A stretch of DNA of 35,773 bases from Methanothrix sp. (GTDB taxonomy: Archaea > Halobacteriota > Methanosarcinia > Methanotrichales > Methanotrichaceae): contig JAGPMN010000015.1 of assembly GCA_018052825.1 (NCBI GenBank), forward strand, positions 1 through 35,773, given 5' to 3'. Shown here piece by piece: positions 16,555 to 24,808 of the stretch. Under the pieces are notes generated by a model that was not told where the DNA came from, ran no database searches, and worked only from the letters and a program-made list of their open reading frames with translations. Positions within the stretch are counted from its first letter, which is position 1, and every line of letters starts with the position of its first letter. Position numbers and translations under genes: made by a program.

Positions 16555-17316
16555 TCACAGGCCCACTTTCCCGACGATCTGCACCATCTCCTTCACGGCA
16601 GGCGAATCATCGGGAAGGCCCATCAATGGATCTCCCACTAAATCGAATTTGGCTAGGCTCTCGTCATAGGGGATGGAGCCGATAACCTGCAGGCCCAGGC
16701 CAGCAGCGTTCTCTATAACCTTCTCACGCCTCTCCGGCGTGACCTTGTTCACGACCACATAGAGATTTTTGTACTTCAGATCGATCTCCCGGGCCGTGTC
16801 GCGAATGCGCTCTGCCGTGGTAAGGCCTCTTCTCGACTCATCGGTCACCACGATGAGGTCATCCAGATCGGGAATGGTCTTCCTGCTGAAATGCTCTAGG
16901 CCAGCCGGCGTATCGATTACGACCAGATCGTAATCAGAGGTGGTCTTGTCCATGATGCCGCGAAGAAGATTGTTGACAAAACAGTAACACCCGGAGCCCT
17001 CCGGCTTGCCCATGACCAGCATGTCATAGCCATCTTCCTCCAGGAGGATCTCGAAGAGCTTGGACTCGAAAAGAAGCTGCTTGTCCGTATCCGGCGAAGT
17101 TGTGTACCTGGCCTGCTGCATGAACTCCCTCATATCGCCGATGGTCTTTCCTGCCTTTACACCCAGAGCATCCGCCAGGTTGGCATCGGCATCGGCATCA
17201 ATAACAAGCATCCGGTACTTTTTCCCAGAATTCTTCACAAGATGCCTGACCAGCATCGCAGCCACAGCTGTCTTGCCGGTTCCGCCCTTACCGGTTATCG
17301 CTATTATTTTCCCCAA
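16555..17316 (-). CDS. cooC: CooC/AcsF-type ATPase for nickel insertion into CODH/ACS
   Basis: A 253-residue MinD/CooC-family P-loop ATPase. The deviant Walker A GKGGTGKT (9-16) is followed by [10 protein letters not shown] and the CxC motif GCYCF (Cys110, Cys112), the metal-binding pair of CooC proteins at the dimer interface. [12 protein letters not shown] corresponds to the Walker B/switch region. The family loads nickel into the C-cluster of CO dehydrogenase or the A-cluster of acetyl-CoA synthase. Both candidate starts are TTG; 17316 lies seven bases after AGGAAGG, better than 17322, which abuts it. Its place between cdhC and cdhD matches the usual archaeal operon. Confidence 0.92.
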   Translation of the reverse strand: MGKIIAITGKGGTGKTAVAAMLVRHLVKNSGKKYRMLVIDADADANLADALGVKAGKTIGDMREFMQQARYTTSPDTDKQLLFESKLFEILLEEDGYDMLVMGKPEGSGCYCFVNNLLRGIMDKTTSDYDLVVIDTPAGLEHFSRKTIPDLDDLIVVTDESRRGLTTAERIRDTAREIDLKYKNLYVVVNKVTPERREKVIENAAGLGLQVIGSIPYDESLAKFDLVGDPLMGLPDDSPAVKEMVQIVGKVGL

Positions 17317-17330
17317 TGTCAAGCCTTCCT

Positions 17331-17504
17331 TTATTTCTTCGGTTTGATGACAACTTCCGCCACGTGGATGGATGCGCCCCTCAGTTCAATGGTCATTCCA
17401 CCCGATGCTGCTGCTGGCATAGCGAAAGCTGGAGCTGCTGCGCCCGCTGCGGCTGTTGGTGCGGCGGCCGGGGCCTCCTCTTTTTTCTTAAGCTTAAGCT
17501 GCAT
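17331..17504 (-). CDS. 57-residue cdh-operon miniprotein, copy 2
   Basis: ATG at 17504 to TAA at 17331. It begins MQLKLKKKEEAPAAA, continues with an Ala/Pro linker (about 11-33) and ends in a short hydrophobic-basic stretch, MTIELRGASIHVAEVVIKPK. GAGGGAGAT precedes the start. It is clearly paralogous to the gene at 17592-17765: identical first 15 residues, same length, same architecture. The final stretch could form one or two beta strands. It sits between cdhC and cooC, where other archaeal operons known to me have no gene. As I recall, CdhC of Methanosarcina ends in a comparable Ala/Pro/Met linker plus short strand, so this may be a detached CdhC tail. Function unknown. Confidence 0.75.
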   Translation of the reverse strand: MQLKLKKKEEAPAAAPTAAAGAAAPAFAMPAAASGGMTIELRGASIHVAEVVIKPKK

Positions 17505-17532
17505 GATATCTCCCTCACTTTAATATCAAAAA

Positions 17533-17579
17533 CCCTGGCATTTGCCAGGGCGGTGTACGCCTCTCCCAAAAAAGGGAGA
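17533..17579 (-). terminator. Two hairpins inside the cdh operon, one terminator-like
   Basis: Read on the minus strand, TCTCCC TTTTTT GGGAGA comes first (17562-17579). CCCTGGC AAAT GCCAGGG then forms a strong stem at 17533-17550, followed directly by TTTTTG. The second resembles an intrinsic terminator. It lies after the first minigene and could lower expression of the downstream genes or mark an RNA-processing site. Confidence 0.5.
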
Positions 17580-17591
17580 AAAAGGCGGACC

Positions 17592-17765
17592 CTACTTGGC
17601 GAGTACCACCTTGTCTATGCTGATCTTGGCATCCTTCAGAATCAGCTTGATCCCGCCGGCGCTACCGGACATGGAGAGAGCTGGTGCTGCTGCCGCTGCG
17701 GCTGCAGGCGCGGCTGCGGTAGCTGCGGCTGGAGCCTCTTCCTTCTTCTTGAGTTTCAACTGCAT
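17592..17765 (-). CDS. 57-residue cdh-operon miniprotein, copy 1
   Basis: ATG at 17765 to TAG at 17592, with GAGGGTG upstream. The sequence has the form MQLKLKKKEEAPAAA, an Ala-rich linker (about 11-31), SMSGSAGG, then IKLILKDAKISIDKVVLAK. It shares its first 15 residues with the gene at 17331-17504, and the C-terminal strand-like segments align (I-L--A-I---VV---K). The gene begins 33 bases after the cdhC stop, so it should be expressed strongly with cdhABC. The linker resembles tethers in multi-enzyme complexes; the conserved end may dock onto an ACDS subunit. A real gene is likely because the two copies keep frame, length and ribosome sites. Confidence 0.78.
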   Translation of the reverse strand: MQLKLKKKEEAPAAATAAAPAAAAAAAPALSMSGSAGGIKLILKDAKISIDKVVLAK

Positions 17766-17798
17766 AGATTTTCACCCTCTTTTTTATTTGCTGTCTGC

Positions 17799-19205
17799 TC
17801 ACTCGAGGACGCCGTCAGCCTGCAGAGCCTCGACCACCTGCATGAACTGGCCTTCGGTCAGAGCCAGCTCCGACTTGACGGTATCAATGTTGATGTCGCC
17901 GCCGGTCTTCTCGATATAAGCGATGACCTTCTCCTTGAGCTCGTCGGTGACCTCTTCCAGCTTCCAGCCGTCGGTGATCTTCTTGCCGTCTACCTTTCTG
18001 GTGACGCCGTTGACCACTGGGTGGTCTACCTTGAGCAGGAAGGCCTTAAGGGCCGTGATATCCTTGGCATCATCCTCTGTGGCGATCTTTGCAATCATAT
18101 CTTCGTCGATGCCTGCCTTTACCCTCTCCTTGAGGTTTTTGGACATCCAGACGATCCTTCTCCAGCCGCCGTCGGCCTGGAGGAACTTGGGGGAGAGATA
18201 GTAGAGAATGCCCATTCCGAGGAAGCCCACGACCTGCTTGCCGCCTCCAGTCTGGCCGGCCATTGTAGAGAAGGGCAGGCCGTTGGGGGTTGCTCCCTTG
18301 AAGTCGCGATCGACAACGCCGATGCCATCAACCTCAGGCATATAGAAGCCGATGGTCTCGAAGCAGCCGCAGGAGGTATGGGGTGAATCGAAGAACGTGT
18401 ACAGCTTCATGACTGTGTACTCGCCGCCGGACCTCTTTGCAGCCATATCGTTGACGCTCTGATACTCGCCTGCGATTGGATCTATTGGCGTTCCCTTTTC
18501 GATGGCGAACTGCGGTCCCTCTGGGTCCACCTTGGCGGCGGCGCGTCCATCAAACCATGTGATGGCTCCGCAGAGGGAGGGCCTGTCTGGCGTGACCACA
18601 CAGGCGCTCGTTGGGGCGAATGCCTGGCAGAGTGTGCAGCCGTAGAAGACGTCGACCTCCTCATCGTGCAGCCCCTTGGCGCGCTCGTCGCGGGCTTTGT
18701 AGATCTCCATGGCCTTGGCCAGCTCTTCCTTGACCTTGGCCGGGTCGGTCACAATGGTGACCTCCATCTTCTCGATGAAGGGCATCTCAGCCTTATATAG
18801 CTCTATGACGGGCTTGAATATCTGCTCCCATGAGGTCACGCCCTTCTTCTGCAGGCTCTTGCCAAGCCTCATCCAGATATCGTATCTCTGGTTGAGATGC
18901 ATGAGGCCGCTGATGTAGGAGAGAAGTGCGTGGTTGCGCCTCTCGATGATGGACTCCAGGTCCTTCTCAATCTTCTCGCCGGCGACCTTGAATATCATGC
19001 CGAAGGGAATGGTGGAGCCTTCCTTGACATCCTTGAGATCTGGACCTATGACGGTTACCTTCCCATCCTGAACTTCGTCCATAGAAGCAGCCAGGGACAG
19101 CTCGAATCCGTCAGCCTTGGGGCCTCCCAGCTCTACCCATAGATCTTCCTTTCTGATTCTCTCGCCCTCATACATGGGGGATATATCTAACTTAACATCT
19201 GCCAT
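17799..19205 (-). CDS. cdhC: Acetyl-CoA decarbonylase/synthase beta subunit (acetyl-CoA synthase)
   Basis: A 468-residue catalytic subunit that makes and breaks the C-C and C-S bonds of acetyl-CoA at the nickel A-cluster. The A-cluster cysteines are visible in FYGCTLCQ (Cys190, Cys193) and HTSCGCFE (Cys279, Cys281), with SLCGAITWFDG and GQTGGGKQVVGFLG nearby. The domain up to about residue 400 is ordinary. The C-terminus (about 420-468) reads as a small helical, winged-helix-like segment rather than an Ala/Pro-rich tail. Two minigenes carrying such a tail follow it. A 30-base gap separates it from cdhB. Confidence 0.95.
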   Translation of the reverse strand: MADVKLDISPMYEGERIRKEDLWVELGGPKADGFELSLAASMDEVQDGKVTVIGPDLKDVKEGSTIPFGMIFKVAGEKIEKDLESIIERRNHALLSYISGLMHLNQRYDIWMRLGKSLQKKGVTSWEQIFKPVIELYKAEMPFIEKMEVTIVTDPAKVKEELAKAMEIYKARDERAKGLHDEEVDVFYGCTLCQAFAPTSACVVTPDRPSLCGAITWFDGRAAAKVDPEGPQFAIEKGTPIDPIAGEYQSVNDMAAKRSGGEYTVMKLYTFFDSPHTSCGCFETIGFYMPEVDGIGVVDRDFKGATPNGLPFSTMAGQTGGGKQVVGFLGMGILYYLSPKFLQADGGWRRIVWMSKNLKERVKAGIDEDMIAKIATEDDAKDITALKAFLLKVDHPVVNGVTRKVDGKKITDGWKLEEVTDELKEKVIAYIEKTGGDINIDTVKSELALTEGQFMQVVEALQADGVLE

Positions 19206-19235
19206 TAATACACCTCTTCTGTTAGGAGATGAACT

Positions 19236-19799
19236 TTATTTCCTCATTGCTGCGATTACTTCGTCCAATGCGGCGTGGTAGTCGTCCGGATTGAAGGCCA
19301 TGTTTCCAAAGGTCATATTGGCATTGACGTGATAGTAGCGGTCAATGGATATGCGCTTTATGTCGCGGTTGAAGTTCTTGAGAGTCGAGAACATGGCGTT
19401 GGCGAACTTGTAGAAGATGCCAGCGAAGATTACCACATCGTAATTGCCATTCCCGTCCAGGCCCTTCCACTCTGGGAAGCGCAGGTTGGCTGTGAGAGGA
19501 TGCAGGCCTATCTGATAGACGTTCTCCAGGTAGCCCCTGTCCACAAAGCCCTTCACTGAGTGCGCCGTGGCCGCGATGGGTATGCCCATCTTGCCGATCT
19601 CGATGGCTTTGTCGAACATGATGGGGTCGTCGAAGAACTCCGCCCCCACAACGAGCAGAGGCCTCTTGGCTTTTTTGATGATGGCGCCGATGACCTTCGG
19701 CATGTATGTCTTGGCCATCTCCGGCCCGGGGATCTGGGCCATCTCAAAGGGAACGGCGTTTTTGGTGGTGTCAATGCCCTTCTTAACTTCTGCTGCCAT
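19236..19799 (-). CDS. cdhB: Acetyl-CoA decarbonylase/synthase epsilon subunit
   Basis: A 187-residue subunit that binds CdhA in the alpha2-epsilon2 CO dehydrogenase component and is thought to help electron transfer or FAD binding. It is recognised by AKRPLLVVGAEFFDD, GIPIAATAHSVKGF and NYDVVIFAGIFYKFANAMFS. The ATG at 19799 follows GGAGGAGAT, and the gene starts 20 bases after the cdhA stop. Length and position are standard. Confidence 0.94.
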   Translation of the reverse strand: MAAEVKKGIDTTKNAVPFEMAQIPGPEMAKTYMPKVIGAIIKKAKRPLLVVGAEFFDDPIMFDKAIEIGKMGIPIAATAHSVKGFVDRGYLENVYQIGLHPLTANLRFPEWKGLDGNGNYDVVIFAGIFYKFANAMFSTLKNFNRDIKRISIDRYYHVNANMTFGNMAFNPDDYHAALDEVIAAMRK

Positions 19800-19819
19800 T
19801 TTTATCTCCTCCTTCTCCC

Positions 19820-22237
19820 TCACTTCTTGGTCCTTATCTTGCGCGGGATGTTCGTGGGATCAAAGCTCACATCCGCCGGCCTCAGCGGCCCGGATATGAA
19901 CTTCTTGGCCTTCCAGTCGACCTGCCAGCCGTGCTTTGCCTCAAGCTCCTTCATCATCTGATCCTTGAATGTAAGCGGCAGGTCCTTGGTGTCACGGACG
20001 AAGACATGCCAGTCGTCTGGCAGCTTGCCGAAGTACTTCATGGATATATCGCAGTAGTGTGTCAGCTTGATGGCCCTTCCGATGCTGTTATCGGACGGCC
20101 TGAAGCATAGCTTGGCCATCTCCAGCATTGCCTCTTCCTTGCTCTCGGCTATATACAGCAATGCCTCAGGTGCGGGCTCTATCTGCTGCATCTTGCCGTC
20201 GCGGGCATCAATGACCATCCAGTCATCTGGCCTGTCAGTCCGGCCCATGAAGGACCTGCGATACATGACAGAGTGGGGCTGAACCACTACGGGAACTCCG
20301 AGGCGGTTGAATCCGGTGGCGATAGCTGCTGCCTTCTGGGAGTATGCTCCCCATGCCACACCGCAGGCACCTACCTTGCCAAGGATATAGTCTGCGATAT
20401 CGTCGAAGTTGCCCCTGTGATTTCTGTGAGCAAAGATGGTGGCCACCTTGATGGCAGCGTCGGCGATATTGGCGTTGGAGACGCATGAGCCTGTGTTGCA
20501 GATGTTCCTGCCGTCGAATCCGCCGGGATACTGCTCCCAGATGGTCTTGCCATCGACATCTGTGTAGAGGGACATGTCCATGGCCATGCATCCGGAGGTG
20601 ACCACGATGTAGCCGCGGTCCGCGAACTCCTTGGCGATGTCGTAGCACTCCTTGGTTCCATTGGGATAGTTTGAGCAGCCTACGAGGGCGATAACTCCAG
20701 GGATGGTGCCGAGCACAAGGGGCGCGCCCACAGCCCTGATCTCAGTGTCGAGGGCGGGTCCGCGTCCGGATCTCATCTTGAACTTCTGGTTCTTGATATA
20801 CTGGCGGTTGGCATACTCGAACAGATCCAGGATTGGAATGCCCTGCGGGCAGACCTGCTCGCACCGGCCGCAGCCTACGCAGATCTCATAGAAGTTGGAA
20901 AACTCCTGTAGATTGCCCTTGACAGCCTCGGCGATGAGCTTGCTGATTCTGATGTGGGGCGGGCAGACGAAGGCGCACTCATTGCACTGAGTACACTTCT
21001 TGATGCCCTCCTGGAACTGCTGCTCGGTGAGGAGGTTGGCGATCTTGGCCTCGGCGCGCTTGGGCTTGACTGCAATGGCAGTCTTGATGCCTACTATTCC
21101 CGCCTTTACTGGATCGAGAATGGCAACGCCCGGGACCTTGAAGTTTACAAGGTCGTCCACTATGGCATCTACTGAATCGTTGGTCCTGTCCTCCAGGCCC
21201 AGCATTATCTTGTCTGTGGTGGCGATGACAGGGATCTTGCGCTTCTGGGAGTCGGCAAGAACATCGCACCAGACGCACTGCTCGTCTACCATCACGCAGT
21301 CCATGACTCCGGCGCGGATCATTTTTCTCCACCAGCCGATGGCTCCAGCCACCTTGGGCTTGGTGCCTATGCCGACTGGAACCTTGGCCTCGCCCTTGCC
21401 GAGGCCGACCCTGTTCAGGTCGTGGGCTGTGCAGCAAACGCCTCCGATATCCACTTTGTCCCAGAGGTTGTTCTCTTCTGCGTAGATCATGGCCTCGGCA
21501 CCGGCTGCAAGGTTATGGCCGTAGGCGATGAGGACCCCCTTGTTCTGGTCCATTGTGCCCATGCCGATCTCGACCAGGGGAGCATCAGCCGCGCCGCGGG
21601 GCATGTTGTAGGCCACGATCTGCAGCATATCGCAGATCTCCATTCCCAGCAGATCCAGCATTCCGGTGTGGAGAGCCTTGGATTCGAAGTCCTGGTAGGC
21701 GCTCTCCTGTCCGGTATGGGTGGCAGCGAGAAGCTGTACGACCTCTTCCTCCAGATAGTAGAGGCCCTCCTGGAAGTCCTTCAGGCTCTTGGGCTTGCTG
21801 CCGACGATGGTCTGGTACACGGGAGAGTCTACCAGGATCTCGTCGCCCATGTCGAACTTCATGTCGCCGAACTTATCAACGCACCAGTGATAGAGATGCC
21901 TGCCGTGAGCAGAGTGCGCGCAGCAGCCCATGAGGCAGGCGATCAGAACGATCTTGCCGCAGGCTCCTGCCTGATCTATGCCGCAGGCTCCGCGCTTGTT
22001 TCCTGTCAGGTCGCACGGGCCGTAGGTACAGAGAGTACAGGTATCGTCAGCAGGTGCATACATGATCCGGTATCTGTTTGCGAGCACCTGATCCCACTTT
22101 CTGAGCGTTGCCACGCCAGGCTTGGGGAACGGACCCATCTCCTGATCCCACTCCTCAGCCTCCTTAACGACAGCTCCGATGTTGATCTGGACGTTCTTCA
22201 TGTCCTCAATCGAAAAGCTGCCCTCTTTTGTTGCCAT
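19820..22237 (-). CDS. cdhA: Acetyl-CoA decarbonylase/synthase alpha subunit (Ni-Fe CO dehydrogenase)
   Basis: An 805-residue nickel-iron CO dehydrogenase. The N-terminal cluster motif CTLCTYGPCDL...RGACG (Cys67, 70, 75, 85) is followed by C-cluster segments (GGVCCTAH near 266, GCSN near 520, NTGSCVSNA near 581). Two ferredoxin-type motifs, CTQCNECAFVCP (415-425) and CVGCGRCEQVCP (453-463), are the extra clusters that mark archaeal CdhA. It oxidises CO, released from acetyl-CoA by CdhC, to CO2 and passes electrons to ferredoxin. The ATG at 22237 gives the family N-terminus; the frame stays open to 22315, but those codons overlap leader DNA. It is the first gene of the operon. Confidence 0.96.
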   Translation of the reverse strand: MATKEGSFSIEDMKNVQINIGAVVKEAEEWDQEMGPFPKPGVATLRKWDQVLANRYRIMYAPADDTCTLCTYGPCDLTGNKRGACGIDQAGACGKIVLIACLMGCCAHSAHGRHLYHWCVDKFGDMKFDMGDEILVDSPVYQTIVGSKPKSLKDFQEGLYYLEEEVVQLLAATHTGQESAYQDFESKALHTGMLDLLGMEICDMLQIVAYNMPRGAADAPLVEIGMGTMDQNKGVLIAYGHNLAAGAEAMIYAEENNLWDKVDIGGVCCTAHDLNRVGLGKGEAKVPVGIGTKPKVAGAIGWWRKMIRAGVMDCVMVDEQCVWCDVLADSQKRKIPVIATTDKIMLGLEDRTNDSVDAIVDDLVNFKVPGVAILDPVKAGIVGIKTAIAVKPKRAEAKIANLLTEQQFQEGIKKCTQCNECAFVCPPHIRISKLIAEAVKGNLQEFSNFYEICVGCGRCEQVCPQGIPILDLFEYANRQYIKNQKFKMRSGRGPALDTEIRAVGAPLVLGTIPGVIALVGCSNYPNGTKECYDIAKEFADRGYIVVTSGCMAMDMSLYTDVDGKTIWEQYPGGFDGRNICNTGSCVSNANIADAAIKVATIFAHRNHRGNFDDIADYILGKVGACGVAWGAYSQKAAAIATGFNRLGVPVVVQPHSVMYRRSFMGRTDRPDDWMVIDARDGKMQQIEPAPEALLYIAESKEEAMLEMAKLCFRPSDNSIGRAIKLTHYCDISMKYFGKLPDDWHVFVRDTKDLPLTFKDQMMKELEAKHGWQVDWKAKKFISGPLRPADVSFDPTNIPRKIRTKK

Positions 22238-22315
22238 CGGAATCTTAGCCTCCTCTTCCTTTGATATACGCCGCTTGAGTTCGCATAGAGTGAATAAAAC
22301 ACTTTCGGATACCAT

Positions 22316-22368
22316 GTAATATAATAATCACTAAATCTGTCAGATCTTCATAGCAGCGTTTTTATATG
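22316..22368. promoter_or_regulatory. Divergent promoter region between cdhA and cobD
   Basis: On the minus strand GCATATAAAAACGC (around 22355-22370) is a good TATA candidate for the cdh operon and predicts a leader of about 100 bases; TTATTATATTAC (22316-22327) is a second candidate. On the plus strand TTTTTATATG (about 22359-22368) could serve cobD, so one AT block may drive both directions. Confidence 0.4.
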
Positions 22369-22471
22369 CAGATCAACAGGGCACAGCAAGCCGGCACACT
22401 CACGATTGTTAATGGGGAATTTTTTCGCCCACAAGTTTGAAATGCCTTTGCAGGAGAGGGCAGGCGAGCTC

Positions 22472-23566
22472 ATGATAAACGGGATACGGAGGAGCTTTGC
22501 CGCTGCTGAGGAGTGCCGGCACGGCGGCAAAGTGGAGGAGGCGGCATCGATCCTGGGAGCCGAGCCGCTCGACTTCTCCGCCAATATAAATCCCCTGGGC
22601 CATCCTCCACTAGAGAGTCTGATTTTAAAAGAGATGAAAAAAATAGGCCATTACCCGGATAATAGCTACCGGAAATTCCGTCGCGCCGCAGCAAAATTTG
22701 TGGATGTAAGCCCGGATTGCATAGTTCCCGGAAATGGCTCATCTGAGATAATACGCCTCTTTGCAGAATGCTGCTTTGAGCCCGGAGAGCTGGGCCTCGT
22801 TCCCAGCCCGTCCTTCGGAGAGTACGCCAACCAGTCCCTCCTGGCCGGGGCCAGGGTGAAGAAGGTTCCCATCGGCGCGGACGGCCTGCCCCTCGTGGGC
22901 GACTCCGACCTGAGGCAGGCCAAGCTTCTATTTCTCTGCAATCCCAACAACCCCACAGGCAGGCTCCTCTCAGCAGATCAGGTCAGGGCCCTCTGCGACA
23001 GATGCGAAAGGGCGGAGACATTCCTGCTGGTGGACGAGGCCTTCATAGAGCTGTCCGATCCTGAGCAGAGCGTCGCTGCCCTGGCCCCGGTGAGAGAGTA
23101 TCTTCTGGTGATGAGGTCGCTCACCAAATCATTTGGCGTTCCAGGCCTGCGCCTGGGCTTTGCAGTGACCAATGAGCCGCTGGCGCGCGTCCTCAATCTG
23201 GCCAGGATTCCCTGGTCAGTGGGGTCCATGGCCGCAGCAGCAGGGGAGTTTTTGCTGGGCTGCGATGAGCACCTGGTCAGGTCGCGAGAGGTGATCAGGG
23301 AGGAGAGGGCCTGGCTGGACTGCGCCCTGAGGGATCTGGGGCTCTCGCCTCTGCCGAGCAGCGTCAATTTCATACTGGTCAACATCGAGGCTGCAGGCAT
23401 TCCCTCGGATGTCCTGGCGGAGAGGAGCATGCGGGAGGGAGTCTTAGTCAGGGACTGCCAGTCATTTGACCTTGGAAGAGGCTTCATCAGAGTGGCGGTG
23501 CGGTCCAGGAGCGAGAACATGCGGCTGATCGCCGCCCTGAGGAAGGCCCTGTCATGCAGAGGCTGA
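22472..23566 (+). CDS. cobD: L-threonine-O-3-phosphate decarboxylase (CobD), PLP-dependent
   Basis: About 364 residues, fold-type I aminotransferase family. HGG near the N-terminus, DFSANINPLG, CNPNNPTG (about 156-163), VDEAFIEL (Asp188) and SLTKSFGVPGLRLG with the PLP lysine at 219 are visible. Sequence alone does not separate CobD from histidinol-phosphate aminotransferase, but the following cysteine-rich domain and cbiB genes point to CobD, which makes the aminopropanol phosphate linker of cobamides. The start is uncertain: TTG 22406, ATG 22412, ATG 22442 and ATG 22472 are in frame. 22472 is chosen because homologues begin close to the HGG motif. The 3' end overlaps the next gene by 13 bases. 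Confidence 0.85.
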   Translation: MINGIRRSFAAAEECRHGGKVEEAASILGAEPLDFSANINPLGHPPLESLILKEMKKIGHYPDNSYRKFRRAAAKFVDVSPDCIVPGNGSSEIIRLFAECCFEPGELGLVPSPSFGEYANQSLLAGARVKKVPIGADGLPLVGDSDLRQAKLLFLCNPNNPTGRLLSADQVRALCDRCERAETFLLVDEAFIELSDPEQSVAALAPVREYLLVMRSLTKSFGVPGLRLGFAVTNEPLARVLNLARIPWSVGSMAAAAGEFLLGCDEHLVRSREVIREERAWLDCALRDLGLSPLPSSVNFILVNIEAAGIPSDVLAERSMREGVLVRDCQSFDLGRGFIRVAVRSRSENMRLIAALRKALSCRG

Positions 23567-23796
23567 ACTGCGAGAGGTTTCCCTGCCACAGCCTCGACCA
23601 GGACTGCTCCCTCTGCTTCTGCCCATTTTACCCCTGCGGCGACGGAAGGACGGGCGGGAGTGAGAGGGAGGGCTCCTGGTGCTGCGAGAGCTGCACCATA
23701 ATCCACCGGCCGGCGGTGGCAGGCATGATCCTGGACTGCCTCATGATGGGCGAGGCGGTGGCGGACGTCTGGAAGAGGCTGGAGGCATTGCTGTGA
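23554..23796 (+). CDS. Stand-alone cysteine-rich small-domain protein of cobamide synthesis
   Basis: An 80-residue protein with ten cysteines (6, 11, 18, 21, 23, 28, 43, 44, 47, 62) and two histidines, including CSLCFCPFYPC and WCCESC. It matches the cysteine-rich small domain that is fused to the C-terminus of CobD in some Methanosarcina; from memory, that region of MM2060 is tied to an iron centre and L-threonine kinase activity. Here it is encoded separately, overlapping cobD by 13 bases and linked to cbiB by a GTGA overlap, so the three proteins should be made together. It may bind iron or zinc and supply L-threonine phosphate for CobD. That role is inferred. Confidence 0.82.
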   Translation: MQRLNCERFPCHSLDQDCSLCFCPFYPCGDGRTGGSEREGSWCCESCTIIHRPAVAGMILDCLMMGEAVADVWKRLEALL

Positions 23797-24710
23797 TAGG
23801 GGAGGGCCTGGCCGTGCTCCTTCTGGCCGCCGCCTGGGACCTTCTTTTGGGCGAGCCGCCTGCCAGGATTCACCCTGTCGTCTGGATAGGCAGGCTGATC
23901 GCCTTTTTGCGCGACCGCGCCCCCCGAACGCATGCAGGGGGAGCTGCCCTCGCAGCGACAGTGATATCGGCGACCGTCCTGGCCGGAGGACTTTTGGTTA
24001 GGGCCGCCGCCCCCCTGCCAGTCCTGCCCCTGCTGCTCTCCGCATTTCTGCTCAAGTCCACATTCGCCATGCGCTGTCTGCTGGAGGTCTCGGCAGACAT
24101 TGGCCGCATGATCGACTGTGACATGGAAGGGGCCAGGGCCATGCTGCCCGCCCTGGTGGGTAGGGATACGGCCTCTCTGACCAAAAGCCAGGCCAGCTCG
24201 GCGGTGATAGAGTCCCTCTCCGAAAATTATGTGGACGGAATACTCTCCCCCATCTTTTATTATATTCTCTTTGCGCCTTTGGGGTTCGGCCTCGAGGCGG
24301 CTTTGGCCTTCAAGGCCATAAGCACCATGGACTCCATGGTAGGATACAAGAGCGAGGAGCTGAAAGAGCTGGGATTTGCCGGGGCGAGGCTCGACGACCT
24401 GGCCAACTATATCCCCGCCCGCCTCTCCATCCTCCTCATCGCCCTAGCCCGGCCCGGCCGCGCTGGTGCAGCCATGCGGTCCGCCTGGCGCGACCACAGT
24501 GCCACACCAAGCCCCAACTCCGGCTGGCCCATGGCAGCCTGCGCCGGATCGCTGAACATACGTCTGGAGAAGCCCGGCTACTACACACTCATGGCAGAGG
24601 GCGAGCCGGCCGGGACGGCAGATCTGCCCCGCGCCCTGGGGCTCATTCAGAGGGCCATAGCTCTCACCCTGGCCGCGGCGCTGACAGGGCTGTATTTAGT
24701 AGGCCAGTGA
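23793..24710 (+). CDS. cbiB: Adenosylcobinamide-phosphate synthase
   Basis: A 305-residue polytopic membrane enzyme that joins aminopropanol phosphate to adenosylcobyric acid. Family motifs are WDLLLGEPPARIHPVVWIG near the N-terminus, GRDTASL, ESLSENYVDGILSPIFYY, DSMVGYKSE and a C-terminal PNSGWPMAACAG. GTG at 23793 is taken as the start because it overlaps the preceding stop as GTGA and GGAGG lies seven bases upstream. It completes a three-gene cobamide cluster divergent from the cdh operon, whose CdhD/CdhE subunits need the cofactor. Confidence 0.93.
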   Translation: MIGEGLAVLLLAAAWDLLLGEPPARIHPVVWIGRLIAFLRDRAPRTHAGGAALAATVISATVLAGGLLVRAAAPLPVLPLLLSAFLLKSTFAMRCLLEVSADIGRMIDCDMEGARAMLPALVGRDTASLTKSQASSAVIESLSENYVDGILSPIFYYILFAPLGFGLEAALAFKAISTMDSMVGYKSEELKELGFAGARLDDLANYIPARLSILLIALARPGRAGAAMRSAWRDHSATPSPNSGWPMAACAGSLNIRLEKPGYYTLMAEGEPAGTADLPRALGLIQRAIALTLAAALTGLYLVGQ

Positions 24711-24808
24711 AAAGAAAATCTCCTTTGGGGGCCGGGAGGAAAAGGCAACTGCTGCTGAGGCCATGTCAGCATAATGTTTATCCGACTTTAGGTCAGAGTG
24801 CTCCCTGA

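Noticed and set aside
22238..22411. Cobalamin riboswitch upstream of cobD or cdhA
   Set aside because: Considered because of the cobamide genes, but no B12-box-like sequence or matching fold was recognised, and the spacer is short and AT-rich.
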